Assembly: GCA_036897625.1 (NCBI GenBank)
Contig: JAYMTA010000157.1
Coordinates: 1 to 36,690 of the forward strand
Direction of reading: 5' to 3'
DNA: 36,690 nucleotides
Origin: Pelargonium cotyledonis
Lineage: Eukaryota > Streptophyta > Magnoliopsida > Geraniales > Geraniaceae
How positions within the stretch are numbered: position 1 is the stretch's first letter; every line of letters begins with the position of its first letter. A program made the position numbers and the translations under genes. The notes beneath the pieces are model-generated. The model ran no database searches. It was not told the DNA's origin and saw only the letters and a list, made by a program, of their open reading frames with translations. Shown piece after piece: positions 1 to 12,591 of the stretch.

Positions 1-944
1 GTGAAGCGGGAGATGGCTTGACGTCCCCGGCGTTGGCTCTTTTGCTTTTTTTTTTTTTAAATTTTAAAGTTAAGTGTTTGTTTGTAGAGGTTTATTTTTT
101 TTTAATGAGAAGAGTATTTTGGTCATTTTACCACTTTAGATGGAGTTTTGGACGGAAATAGGAACGAAAAGTTTATTGACATTCTTTAAAATAGTTAAAG
201 ATAACAAACTCTATTTTAAGATGAATATGTGCAAAAAGTACATACTTCATGATAAATATGTGTAATTTTTTCTAATTTTTATACAAAAGAGCATGACAAA
301 AATCAACAGAATAATGAAATTGGTTTCTTTATTAGCTAAACAAGGACAAAAAATTGTCTACTTTGGTGCCTTTCTTAAAAAATTATTCTATTAACAAATC
401 TGAGTGATTTAGCAGTTGAAGCAAAGACAGTTTTCATTAAATGCTGATTAGAAGCAAGGAATCAATGGCTATGAACTATGAAGAGAACAGGATAATAATT
501 ACAATCTGCCATTAAATATTTGCTGTCATCTGTTTTCCACAATGCAAAATTACAGGATAATCCTAATTTCAGTTATTATTTTTTTTTTAAACTGTTTTAA
601 ATTCAAAAATAAAATATTTCTATATTTCAGTTGAGCCAACTGACCAAAAAATTTAAAAGGAAAACAGGGGTATTTTGGTAAATAATGAGAAATCCACACT
701 CACCACCACAAGTGGAGTTCCTGAAACCTACTCCACATTATCTTGTGCTGTTGTGGAGTGTTTGTGTCTTCTCTGCCACTTCTTCAATTATTACCATTTA
801 TTATTTTTTATTTAGCTTGGCTTCCATAGCATTTGCCTCTTCACTCATAGTCTCTGAACACTCCAAATTTTTGATTTATTATGAAGCTTATGATTGATCT
901 TTTGCTATTTTGCACCAAGTTTAGTGAGTAACTGAAAGGCAAGC
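1..944. other. AT-rich upstream region of the TBL gene
   Basis: No supported gene lies here. The stretch holds T-rich and A-rich runs and no recognisable element. The open frame at 685-897 has no family resemblance and sits directly upstream of the TBL start, so it is read as promoter or leader sequence. Transcription of the + strand gene must begin somewhere in its last few hundred bases, but I cannot place a TATA box with confidence. Confidence 0.5.
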
Positions 945-3458
945 ATGGAGAGACAGAAGAGTTTCTCCTTCAAATCTACAAGATTTTTGCTATTTTCAGT
1001 TACCATTTTCACTTCTCTGATCTTCCTCAGCTTCTTCTCTGTTTGGTTTGTTAAATCTACTCCTTTTGTTCTTCAGCAAGCTGATCTCATCAACCTCAAC
1101 ACATCTTCTTCATCATCATCATCCTCCATTAGTTTAGGTTTCAGATCCGTTAGTGTTCAGGTCTTGACCAGTACTGGTCCAAGTTCAATTGGAAATTCTT
1201 CAGCACCAACAGTGGAAAAGCCAAATCTGGCTCGTACCCATTTTAGAAAACCAGAAAACACTTCTGGGTTTGAGATTATTAAGGGAATTGGAGAAAAGGT
1301 AAATGAGAATCCAGTGGCTGAAAATGGAGAAAAAGCTGGTGATGGAGCAGGTGTCATTTTTACAGCTCTGGTAGAGAGTGACTCTGGAGTTTCTTCAGCA
1401 CCAACTGAGAAAAAGCCAAATCTGGATCATACCCATTTTAGCAAACCAGAAAATACTTCTGGGTTTGAGATTATGACAGGAATTGGAGAAAAGGGAAATG
1501 AGAACCTAGTGGCTGAAAATGGAGAGAAAGGTGGTAATTTGACAGCTATGATAGAGAGTGACTCTGGAGGCTCAGTTCAAGAAATTGAAGTTATCAGTAG
1601 TGAGAGGAGTGAAGGAAAGAGGAAAAAAGTGGATTCAATAGAGAAAATTGAAGGTCAAAGTAGCAAGAGGGTTGTGGAGAAGAAGATTGGAGCAGCTTCA
1701 GTTAAAAAAATTGAAGCTTTAAGCAATGGAAAAATTGAAGAGAAGAGGGTAAGAGAATGTGATGTTACAAAAGGGAAGTGGATCTATGATGAGAGCTATC
1801 CACTGTACACAAACACTTCATGTCCTTTCATTGATGAAGGTTTCAGCTGTCAAAGTAATGGGAGATTGGACAAAGGGTACATGAAATGGAGATGGCAACC
1901 ACAAGATTGTGACATCCCAAGGTACTAATTAGTAATCAGCCACTACTTGACTCATATCTTTTGTAGTTGTATTTTGATTTTGGAACTTGTTGAGAACAAT
2001 TTGAGAATGTGTTTTATGGTGTTGGGGTGATAATATGATTAATACACTATTATAGTTTCAATGCAACAAAAATGCTGGAATTGATTAGAGGAAAAAGGCT
2101 TGTATTTGTGGGGGATTCGATCAATCGAAACCAATGGGAATCTATGCTGTGTTTGTTAATTGGAGCTATAAAAGACCCAAAGAAAGTCTATGAGACCCAT
2201 GGGAGAAGAATTACCAAAGAGAAGGGAATTTATAGCTTCAAATTTGTGGTAAAGCCTGTACCTTTTGTTTCGTTTTGGTTTTGTGTTTTTGCATCATTTG
2301 ATAGTTATTTGTTTTTTTGAGGTTGTTCTTGCAGGATTATAAGTGCACAGTTGAGTACTATGTGACCCATTTCTTGGTACATGAGAGCAAGGCCAGAGTA
2401 GGGCAGAAGCGAGTGCCGACCTTGCGGATCGATGCCATTGATCATGGCTCTTCAAGATGGCGAGGAGCTGATATTTTGGTCTTCAACACTGCACATTGGT
2501 GGTCACATTTCAAAACAAAATCCGGGTTAGTGCCATTCTAGCTCTAAACCTTTCCAGATATATCATTTTAACCGTCTCCTGGCTTTTATCTACATTTGAT
2601 TGGATCCGAAAAAGAAAGGAAAGAGCATTCAATAGGAACATTTCTATATATACTGTATGTCTTTATGATTGGGTTATCTTTCTGAGATTTGCGTAATATG
2701 CCTGAGAGATTGATTGTGGACGTGTTATTTCAATTCGGTAAAGTGAAATGTTAGAAGAGTGGGTTGATTCTATTTAAATTAAGTGAAAATAGAAAGTATA
2801 CAAATGTTACCTTTTGTGATGCAGTCGTTAAACAATTTGTATCCAACCTCTCAAGCTTAAATAACCATGCTGTGCCTATGCAACAGGATTAACTACTACC
2901 AGGAAAGAGACCAAGTTCATCCCCGGCTTGACGTTTCAACAGCTTTTAGGAGAGCATTGACCACTTGGGCATCGTGGGTTGATAGCCGTATCAACCCACG
3001 CAAAACCAAAGTTTTCTTTCGAAGTTCAGCGCCTTCCCACTTCAGGTTTGCCTCACGCTATCTCTCTCTCTAGGATCAAATTTCTCTTTGTTCGTTTTGT
3101 TGTTTTGGGATTTAATTGCTAAGCACATACATTTGGTCTGTTCATCAGAGGAGGGCAATGGAATTCTGGTGGGCATTGTAGGGAAGCTACTGTCCCTCTT
3201 AACGAAACTGCAATAACCAATTACTCCGAAAAGAACATAATTGTGGAGGACGTGATTAAGCAGATGAGAACTCCAGTAACTCTGTTGAACATAACCGGTC
3301 TGTCGGGATATAGGATTGATGGCCATCCATCGGTATATGGAAGATCGGGGAAGCGCTTCTCCCCGAGCATCCAAGATTGCAGCCATTGGTGTCTTCCAGG
3401 GATTCCAGATACCTGGAATGAATTGTTGTATTTCCATTTAACCACAAAACAAAAATAG
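945..3458 (+). CDS. TBL: TRICHOME BIREFRINGENCE-LIKE (TBL) O-acetyltransferase
   Basis: Five exons: 945-1921, 2056-2248, 2335-2525, 2887-3045, 3149-3458; all introns are GT-AG and the joins keep frame, giving 609 aa, the usual size for the TBR/TBL1 type. It is a type II Golgi membrane protein: short basic N-terminus, one hydrophobic segment at about residues 15-37, then a Ser-rich variable stem. The PMR5N domain starts at [17 protein letters not shown] and ends in [18 protein letters not shown]. The GDS esterase motif [14 protein letters not shown] is in exon 2 and the paired DxxH motif [19 protein letters not shown] is near the C-terminus. TBL proteins transfer O-acetyl groups to wall polysaccharides; which polymer cannot be told. 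The [10 protein letters not shown] and [19 protein letters not shown] segments place it with the TBR/TBL1-TBL6 group. The stem contains an internal tandem duplication (separate entry). Family call is sure; the exact TBL number is not. Confidence 0.95.
1191..1570 (+). repeat. In-frame tandem duplication in the TBL stem
   Basis: Two copies of about 195 bp encode residues about 83-147 and 148-207. Both carry [34 protein letters not shown] and ESDSG in the same order. The second copy lacks about four residues. The duplication lies between the membrane anchor and the PMR5N domain, in the part of TBL proteins that varies most in length. Confidence 0.9.
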
Positions 3459-4154
3459 TTTTCCCTGTTAAACTGTAAATTCTTTCTGCAAGTATTAGTT
3501 TTGCAGGTTTTGTAATATTCCGGTTCTCTATGATTTTTAGCTTTGGAACCGGAAAAATCATCCCGAAATGAATAATTGTATGTAGTACATGCTACACTTC
3601 AAATTAATGCATCATGCTACGATTACCTATATCGTAGCATCATCATTTTTTTAAAGTCGGACCCTATTCTGTTAATTTTTTAGTTCAAGATTTTGCTTTC
3701 AAAAATCTATAAATGATTGAATCTAGAGAGAACAAATAGTTGAAAGAGTGCAAAAACATCTTCCCCTATAATAAATTACAAACCATTACTCTCATACCAC
3801 TTTCACTTATCATAGAAATAGCATGTATCACACTCTAAAATGTATTATACTACAAAACCAACATGACCTTTTTCAAATATCCATTGAAATGGGAGTCAAT
3901 TAAAAATGTCCTCGACGCAACATTATCGAACTCCTATACCTTTCGCTAGAAATATAGTTCCTAGCTTATTCGCAGACAATTAATAATTTTTTTTTTCACT
4001 GTTCAGCCTTGTAAACCAATGTGCATTATTGTTTTACTTCACCTTGCCTGAAACCGCAATCTGGCATATATGCAATATACAAATTTTGCCACAACTTATA
4101 TAGGATTGTTCAGGAAGATGTATCTCTTCAAATGGGTGCTATAAATAGTAAGTC
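3459..4154. other. Convergent 3' intergenic spacer, TBL/SWN
   Basis: About 700 bases between the TBL stop and the SWN stop, which face each other. It must hold both 3' UTRs. It is AT-rich with no open frame resembling a protein. No mobile element was recognised. Confidence 0.6.
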
Positions 4155-7100
4155 TCAATGGGATTGGTGTTTTTTGGCTCTACCTTGAGAAACTGATGAG
4201 TCGTCTCTCTTGGAACCCTCGGGTTTGCGAGCCCAAACTGGTGCTTCGTTTGGCCCGTAACAATAGTCATAGAAGAGCTCCTCACTGGCTTCGATGTGCT
4301 CCTTGGCGAAAATGCCCACTCGATGATCTCCCGCCACCAGCATTACCTGCAGAAGCTTAATGTGTATTAGCTCAACCGAAGAGAACGAATGTGATGTAGC
4401 AACGAGTGTTGGGATCATGTACCTTTGCATAGCAGTTTGGGTTTGAAGAGTGATTTGCAAATTTCAACTTGTCTCCTTTGCGGTAAGCATCTACGACGTA
4501 CTGCAAAGAACAAGATAGAAGCTTTGAGGTTTCAATAGTTGGATGCGAAGGAGCTACCTAGAGCTGGGAATGTGGGTCACGACACGACTCAACATAGGGC
4601 GACACGAAATAAGCATGTTTGGTCCAAGTAAAATTGCATTCATGTCATGTTTGCTCTGATACCGTGTTAAATTTCAATAATGGGCTACACATAATGACTT
4701 GGGTTTCCACTACTAAAATGACGACATCATTAGTAGGGTTCCACTTGCACCATTCTATGTAGCCTTTTCATTTTTATATCTATCCGATGTGGACTTATTT
4801 CACCCACTTCAACACGTGTTGGGCACGAAAGACATTCACACACAATTAATTAAATGTGCCAAGACACAACAGGAAAGATGAATTTACGATATGAAAGTGT
4901 TGTGTTCTTGTTAAACATTTGAGCATGAATATTAGTGAAGCTTACCTGATCATTCAAGTCAAAAAGAAAAGATGAATTTGCACGATCATAAATTTTTCCA
5001 CGCTTATCTGCTTCTCGATGGGATATGAGTTCACCAGTGTATTCCCCAAGGTAATCATTCTTATTGACCGGGTTCTGAAATCATACCATCAGTTCAAAGA
5101 TCAGAATTTGAAATTATCCATTTGGAGAAGATAGAGGACAGCTAATTTTCTTACCTTCAGAAAAGCTCCCCATCCAGAAACATGGGACTTTCCCAAAATG
5201 ATCTGCAACCGATAAAAGAGGAGGAAGAAGAAAGAAGTCAAAATGTATGGTTCCTCCTATCATTTAACAAATTAAAGAAACAGTGTTGCTCACCCTCTGC
5301 TGTTGCCTTAAAAGTAGCCTCATGTTTCCACATTGGCCCTCTCCACGCCTGGGCGGCTCACCTAACGAACCATCTCCACAACTGCTTCAAGTATTGAGTC
5401 ACAAACAAGTATGGCAAAACAAAAACTTTATAACATCTACTTTTATGCTTGTCAAAATTTAAGCATAGAGTAATTACCTGACCCAACAATTTCGGCACAC
5501 ATCAGGGTCACATTCACGTCCAGCAGCAAAGCATGGACATTGCCGACTTCTGCATTGGCTCTTTGCACAATGACATCCTCTAAAACGATTTTTGCAGCTC
5601 TTCGAGCAGCTGAAGACACGATAGCCAATTGGATTATGGATGAATAGAAACCTTAGCACATCAAAACTACTAAACTAACTAAGTAGCTTATATACTATGT
5701 TCAATATGAAATCTAATGCAATTGTAGTAACATATCCACATAAATGATTCACTTAAGTGACTAAAATCAGCCTTCAAAAAGCAATATAAAGCCACTTTAG
5801 CCTTTTTGTTCTAAAACTCAAAACATATTTTACCATTTGAAATTACTTTTGGTTATGTAAAATATGAAGGTATTGTAGCACTAGCTTTATGCATTTAATA
5901 TACTTAAAATACAATTGAACATACCCACAGTATTTTTCACAGCAAGTTCCATTATGTTGGCAAGGGCATTGCTTTCCACACACAGGCTGACATCCGCATG
6001 GTGTATATTGCTTACGCGAACTGTTTTTGCCATCTGCTATTCTTTTCAAAATAGATGGGTGACCAGTGGATTTCCAAGAATATTTAAGCTTTTGTGTTCT
6101 GCCTTTTCTACGAAACATACGTGACCTTGTCGGCTTCTCATGCTCCTTCATAGACAATTTAACAGGTAATGCCAATAAAGGTTATTATAGTGCAGAATTA
6201 GCTTGCCAGATTCTAAGTAGCGGACATTGTGAAGTAAATATAATACATACGGTATCCACATCAGTTTTCCCATTATCCTCGAGTAATGAACTTGATGCAA
6301 TTGCAGATCTATGAGCTGTTGAAGCTCCATTGTCACACATGTATCTGGATACCTCTATGCAAGTTTTCAGGCCGGAAAGTAAGTTCCTGGCTATAAGGCA
6401 ACTGCAATTACAACTGTAAGTACAAACACTAAAAGGAGTTGCACACATTATCCTAGTTCAAAAGAAAGTGCAGCTAGCATTGCTCGTAGAATTTAACATG
6501 GTAATTATAATCAAACAATCTACGACTACGGACTATCCTATCCTATAAGGGCACTTGCAGAGTGTAAAAGGAATTACACATATTATCCTAGTTAATATCC
6601 AAATACCTGTTTCTCCCAAATATCTCTATTCCCTTCAAATATAATTCTTTCTCAATTGGTTTCCACGTAGAGGTGCTCAACATCCCTTCAACTTGATCCT
6701 TCACAGGAGTGGACAATTGCTTCACTTCAGGCATTTCCATGATTTCCTTTGGGGTATCTGTGGTATCGTCCTTCACATTAGTGATATGATCAGCAATTGA
6801 TGTAACTTCATCAGCTGTGGTCACTAGATCCAAAGATACCATTTTTTTCTGTTTCTTGCTAGCACCATGGGAATCATCAGAAACTGTTACTGTGCTGTGT
6901 ACTACTATATCTGAGTCATTTATGATCTTGCGCTTTCCAGCTCTTTCGTGCTGGGATGTTGAAGCGACAGGCCCATCCAAATATAAAGCACCTGAGGCAA
7001 CTTCTGATGTAGCAATGGCTTCTGAAGTAACAGGTGTCACATTTTGAGAAATGAATATTTCATCTTGTACAATATTTCTATTATCATTACCACTTTGTTC

Positions 7101-10100
7101 TTCAGCGACAGGGGACGCTGACTTTCTCTCTTTCTCTTCCAAAGTTGTACTTTTCATTACAACCAAGGCATTACTATCTGAACTTGCTGGCAAGTCTTTG
7201 ACAAATCTTAATTGCAAGATGTTGACATCGATGTTGGATTTGAAATCACCCTGTCAATAAATGGCAGAAATCAAGTGAAAAATGGAGACAATAATAATAT
7301 TTAAAGTCCCCAGATATGTAACGGAAGCAAGTCTCTCACCATCCCTATCTACAGTTCATATCAACCCATAACCTGAGATATCAACTTCTGAGACATAACA
7401 AAAGGCTGTTGGTTGCCGATCTTATAATTGACTACCAATCAACATTTAAAGGTGTGAAAAAATGATTCAATTATAACTGTTTAAAGAAGAATGCAAAGCC
7501 TTACCTGAAGGTAACACTGATCACTGCAAGGTTTTCTTTCATCACGGTCAGACCAATTTGTGTGCCTTTCACTCTGTCAAGCAAAGCTTCAATTATACTA
7601 ATAAATCATACAAATTTTAGACTAAGTTGGAAAGATATAAAGATGACTAGTGCTTACAGGGATGATTAAACTTTGAGAACAGCCATGCAGACGGCAGTCA
7701 AACACCTGTTGGAGGGTAAGAAGAGAAGCATGGGCACAGAAACAAATTAAGGAATATGCACTGTGATATTTATCCTACTCTATAAGACAGCAAAAGGTCT
7801 GAGACCACAGCTTACCAAGCAGCGACGGCAAAAAAGATTATCAAAAGAATCTAAAGCGGCACTAAGGGTTTTGTCTAGAAGAATTCCCCTATCAAATTCA
7901 GATTCCCCAGAATCTGAAAGGTTTAGATCATGTTTCTGGTGATAATTTTCCTTGAGCATGTTGTACCGTTCCTGCAAATATCAGAATCAATCGCATCTCT
8001 CGGCAATAATATGATAAGCTTGCAAAAAATAAAATAAACTAACCACTTACAAATCATTAACGTAAACACCAACAGCTTAATTATCACATTCTCATGCCAA
8101 AATAGAATACCTGCATTTCTGATCTGGTACCTCCGATAAACTGGCTCACAATGTCCAACACCTCCTCCCCTAGCCCATATTCTTGGAAGGCCGTCCTGCC
8201 AAATTCAAGAGAGAAAGATTAAGAAAGTAATCAATGTGAAAGATAACTTACAACAGTATATTAGGCTTGCATAATTCTGCCCTGTTAGTATTCAAATGGT
8301 GGCCTGAAATGACAGGTTGATAACAGCATCTCTGTACTGAAAGTTTATAATTACCTAAATAATATAGATGCTTCTAAGATAAAAGGATATGTGAAGTTCA
8401 ATTTTGACTCTAGAACAAGATAATTAGATAAATATGGTATTGCAACCTCCCATCTCATCAGAAACTTACCACAATATTCTGTCCTCGTTCTCAGAAAAAT
8501 CATGTTTCTCTTCCTCGAGTTCTGTAATATCATCCTCACTGTCACTACTGATTAGTGCTTCACTGCCATCTTCATCATAGTAGATCTGCCTTCTTCCAGC
8601 CACTGACTGGTCATCAGCCATTCTCTGATTTCTGTGCTGTGTGGGGGGTAAAATTGAGATAAAAAGAGCTATAATACTATTGTCATATGTAAAAGAGAAA
8701 AAACGTTGCCAAGCGACAGTCAGAATAAAATAAATAATATTCATGTGATGTAATTGACGGCTAAACATTAAGAAATACAATGTTGAACTTCTATTGAGAT
8801 CAATAAGAAATTTCATTATTAATAAGAGACCCCTTCAAGTATAATATCCACGTGATGTAATTGACATCTAAATTTTAAGAAATACTATGTTGAACTTCTG
8901 TTCAGATCAATAAGAAATTTCATTATCAATAAGAGACCCCTTCAAGTTAAAGGATAATATACAATCTCATACGGTCATACCTATCCAAAAATACCCAGCT
9001 AGTGTAGGGAGGTAATTTGTCTGAATGTGGAAGCTTGATAGTAATTGAGGATACAACTTCATGGCTGCTTATGTAGTCTTTACCTCCTGATCCTTGAATA
9101 AATCCACTAAATTTGCTGAGAGGATTTGAAATTCTGGAAGACAGCATTCTAGCAGATCCATTCTTGCTTGATGCCTCTGATATGAGCTCAGAAACATGAC
9201 CTTCTAGTTTCTCACGGTTCTTCTCAAGTTTTTCCTGTGCACAGTGTAATCATGAATAACATATTAGCCATCATATATTCATATTCACCAAATAAGAGAT
9301 TATCGATGATCTTACTTCTTTATATACAAAGGGGGAAAAAAAACAATTTAAGATATCATCCATGTCCAATATAAGGTAATTTATCATTCATTATCAAAAC
9401 AAATATGCATCATAGGGAAAGTATTTACAACCAATCCCCAATAGATACAAGGAAATGCAATCATGTAAAGATAACATCAACCTCTAAAACAGCCACAAAA
9501 AATAAATATCAAAGATGTATAGTACAGAACTGCAAATAAAGATAACATCAACCTCCAAAACAGCCACAAAAAATAAGTATCAAAGAAGTAAACTGCAAAT
9601 GACTTACTTTGACTGAAACAGCTCTCTCTGCTTGAATTTGCTTTTGAAGCTGACCAATCTTAGCCCATAAGTCTCCAACATCCTCACTAGACTGTTCACC
9701 ATGTAACTGCAACTTTAAATAAATGCAAAAACACCACTAATCAGCTTTTCCCATTCCTAACCTCTAGCCATCAGCAGAAAAAACACGCATACAAATAATT
9801 CATCATGTGGCATCAACTTTCTAGTCCCAAATGAGGCTGTTTGGTTCCTGAGAAAACTTTAAAATGATGGAGGAAGCCTAAAATCTCTTCCTAGACGAGG
9901 TTGACATTGAATACTGAAATTCCATAACACATTAAACCCTCCAGTAGAAGGAACCATTGAATTACTAATAAACAAAATTTACACAAACCCCAACAAAAAG
10001 CAACTAAATCAGATAATCGAGTAACTCCAAATCATAGTACAACAATGAAAACCAACGAGTATTGGTAGAATCAAAATCAAACTCACTCAAAAACAAAATC

Positions 10101-11526
10101 AAATTGAAAATAGGAGCTTATGCACAAAATCCAATAAGAGAATCAAGTGACTCCAAATCACAGAACAATGATGACAAACGAGTATCAGTAGAATCAAAAT
10201 CACTCAGATAACAAAAACAAACATAAAATCAGGAGATTGAGAAGAAAATTCTGACTCTGAGAAAACTAAGCAAATGATGGAGTTAGCCTAAAATCTCTTC
10301 CTAACAAGGCTGACACTTAACTGAATACAAAAAATTCCAAACTACAATAATACCTCATGTAGAAGGAACCAGAATTCAAGCATAAATCCCTCCATAAAAT
10401 GTGCATTTATAAACAACAGAACATCAGTTTAAACCTTCTGAAAAAATTCAACACGAATTCCACAAAAAATCAACTAAATCAGGGAATCAAGTGACTCCAA
10501 ATTGTACAAAATAATGATTAAGAAAAACGAGTACAGTAGAATCACAGTCAAAATTACTCAGAGCAAAACCAAACTAAAAATCGGGAGATTGTGAAGAAAA
10601 TTCTAACTCCGAGAAAACAAAGCAAATGTTGGAGAAATTCTAAAATCTCTTTCTAGACGAGGTTGACACTTTAAAATAAATACCTGAAATTTCAAAACAC
10701 TATAAAACCTCACGCAGAAGCAACCAGAATTCCTCCATAAATTGTGAGTTTACCTTCAGACCAAATTATACAAGAATTACAACAAAAAAGCAACTAAATC
10801 AGAGAATCAAGTGATTCCAAATAATAGAATAACAATGATAACAAATGAGCATCAGTAGAATCAAAATCGAAATCACTCAATAACAGAAACAAACTCAAAC
10901 TCTGAGAAAACTAAACAAATGACAGAGAAAGCCTGGAATCTCTTTCTAGACTAGGTTGGCACTTTAACTGAATACTGAAATTCCAAAAAACAATAAAACC
11001 TCGCGTAGAAGGAACCGGAAATCAAGCATAAATTCCTCCATAAATTGTGAACTTATGCTTCTGATCAAATTACACAAGAATTATCACAAAAAGCAACCAA
11101 ATCAAGTAGTCAAGTGACTCCAAATCATAGAACAAAAATGATAACAAACGAGCACCTGTAGAATCAAAATCAATATCACTCGGATAACAAAAACAAAAAC
11201 AAACTCAAACTCCGAGAAAACTAAGCAAATGATACTGAAATTTCAGAATACAATAAAACCTCACATAGAAGGAACCAGAATTTAAGCATAGCTAGTGAAT
11301 TGATGCTTCTGACCAAATTATACCAGAATTACCATAAAAGCAAGTAAATCATAGAATCAAGTGTCTCCATATCATAGAACAAAAATGATGACAAACAAGC
11401 AGCAGTAGAATCAAAGATTCAAAATCGCTTAGAGAACAAAAACAAATTCGAAACCATGAGATTGAAATTGAGAAGAAAACTATTTACTCTGAGTTCAGGA
11501 GCAGAATCAGTGGCTCTGGACATCAT
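4155..11526 (-). CDS. SWN: SWINGER-type H3K27 methyltransferase (PRC2 catalytic subunit)
   Basis: Seventeen coding exons, 5' to 3' on the minus strand: 11526-11488, 9706-9608, 9234-8981, 8631-8470, 8195-8111, 7971-7816, 7705-7658, 7573-7505, 7250-6607, 6401-6251, 6145-5925, 5609-5478, 5381-5294, 5202-5155, 5074-4946, 4500-4423, 4346-4155. All junctions are GT-AG and in frame, giving 864 aa (Arabidopsis SWN is about 856). Visible parts: coiled N-terminus, [20 protein letters not shown], the cysteine-rich [18 protein letters not shown] segment, SANT-like [19 protein letters not shown], the CXC domain (about 620-690, [15 protein letters not shown]) and the SET domain (about 720-835) with [28 protein letters not shown] and ELFYDY. 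The C-terminus KHQSH and [10 protein letters not shown] match SWN rather than CLF. It deposits H3K27me3 within PRC2. One SET residue is unusual: Cys830 (codon 4262-4260) where relatives have Arg. The start is the first of two adjacent ATGs. Confidence 0.95.
4560..4930. mobile_element. Nested intronic repeat in SWN: hAT-like fragment around a small LTR fossil
   Basis: The SWN intron between exons 15 and 16 contains CTAGAGCTGG followed by CACGACACGACTC and GCGACACGAAATAAGC at its left side, and GGGCACGAAAGAC with GCCAAGACACAAC at its right. This vocabulary is common in small plant hAT-type non-autonomous elements. A compact LTR-like unit sits inside it (separate entry). The borders and any target-site duplication are unclear, so the family assignment is tentative. 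Confidence 0.4.
4665..4814 (-). mobile_element. Small solo LTR-like fossil (LTR retrotransposon/TRIM type)
   Basis: Read on the minus strand, a unit of about 150 bp begins TGTTGAAGTGGG and ends TTTAACA, that is TG...CA. It is followed at 4664-4653 by CGGTATCAGAGC, close to the initiator-Met-tRNA primer site used by many plant LTR elements. It also carries the CCACATCGG motif often seen in such LTRs. No internal coding region is present. It is an old, incomplete copy inside a SWN intron, and it appears inserted into an earlier repeat. Confidence 0.5.
8735..8946. repeat. 107-bp tandem duplication in a SWN intron
   Basis: Two adjacent copies with a 107-base period: GTGATGTAATTGAC occurs at about 8746 and 8853, and CCCCTTCAAG at 8830 and 8937. 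Identity is high, so the duplication is fairly recent. It lies in the intron between exons 3 and 4 and does not touch an exon. Confidence 0.9.
9470..9612. repeat. 71-bp tandem duplication in a SWN intron
   Basis: GATAACATCAACCTC starts at 9470 and again at 9541, and both copies continue through AACAGCCACAAAAAATAA and end in ACTGCAAAT. The second copy runs up to the donor of exon 2 (intron begins at 9607), so the edge of the repeat abuts the splice site. Confidence 0.85.
9835..11470. repeat. Degenerate tandem repeat array filling SWN intron 1
   Basis: Intron 1 (9707-11487) holds five to six diverged copies of a unit of about 250-340 bases. One landmark, GTGACTCCAAAT, recurs near 10021, 10149, 10491, 10811, 11114 and 11361. 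A second, GAGAAAACTAAGCAAATG, recurs near 9850, 10259, 10611, 10902 and 11214. A third, related to GTAGAATCAAAATC, follows each first landmark. Spacing is uneven because of internal deletions. No coding frame or transposon terminus is visible. The array lies immediately downstream of the 39-bp first coding exon. Confidence 0.85.
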
Positions 11527-12591
11527 AGTTGCTCTCAGCTGTGGCTCTGGGTGCTCTGTGGTGAGCTCGAACCGAGGCGATCATGGAGTAGGGAGTGGAG
11601 AGAGAAGAGAGGCTCTGTGTATTGTGTGAAGGAGAGAAAAATTGAAGAAATCAAGGTCAGTACTGACACATGCGTACAGTGTCAGTGATGTGGCCAAATA
11701 TAAATGGCGGGGCTGGCTTCACAAACCGTTTCACTTGGAATCAGCTTTTGACACCTGGCCGCGTCTCATCCGTTGAAGTAGTGGGTCCCACATAGACAGA
11801 CAATGCGGACTGGCCAGATTGATCCAACCAGAAAATGTTCTGGTCATAGAGCCGGTGGATACTTTCATATGGGCTTGCTTTACAACCTTCGGCCAACTCA
11901 GATGGCCCAAATTCATAGCGGGCTTTTAAAATCTTAAGCCCAACAAGCCCAATTAAGTAGCGATCTCTTTGATCGAGATCTCAATATTTATACTTGAAGT
12001 CTTGAACTATTGGGTTAAAGCAAATTCTTCGAAACATTACTCTTTAAAGTAGTTTCTTTAATATTTGTTTTATGTTACTATTCAAATTTGTATTTGTTTG
12101 ATCTTCATTCAATAAGATACAAATTGGTCCATTTTTTTAAATTAATTTGTTAATGTTTGTGATGATTTACATTTTATTGGACTGACGGGAACTTGGCACA
12201 TTAACAATTGTGGCACAACCCGAAAGAAAAAAACGAATATACCTTATCAAATTGCAAAGCAAGCTGACACAAAATCGTGGGTTATCCACTTAATGCACCT
12301 CCAAAAGCCCAATTTTTTGTAAGTTGTCTTAAATTCGGACACAATTTATCGGAGTTTGATCATGTCGAGATTCAACGTATTTAAATGCATTTTTAACTAT
12401 ATCACTATAAATATTCAACCAATCAAAATTGAAGAATACCATATATACACCATTTGACACCTAAGATTCACACATTCACGCTCTTGCTAGTTTTTTTCTT
12501 GCGTCTGTCCTCAATTATGATACTTATTTCGTGACAGATGGATTAATATTTTTTCAAAATACGAAAAAAGAAAACTAATTCCTTTATTTTC
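11527..12591. other. SWN 5' region and spacer
   Basis: About 1 kb between the SWN start and the 3' end of the GRAS pseudogene. The part next to 11526 must hold the SWN leader and promoter. The open frame at 11731-11916 on the minus strand has no family resemblance. The rest is AT-rich and no repeat family was recognised. Confidence 0.5.

Noticed and set aside
685-897. 70-codon plus-strand frame upstream of TBL
   Set aside because: No motif, and the position fits the promoter or leader of the TBL gene; hydrophobicity is explained by T-rich composition.
3042-3561. Long minus-strand open frames opposite TBL exon 5
   Set aside because: They mirror the conserved TBL C-terminal exon on the other strand and show no family resemblance.
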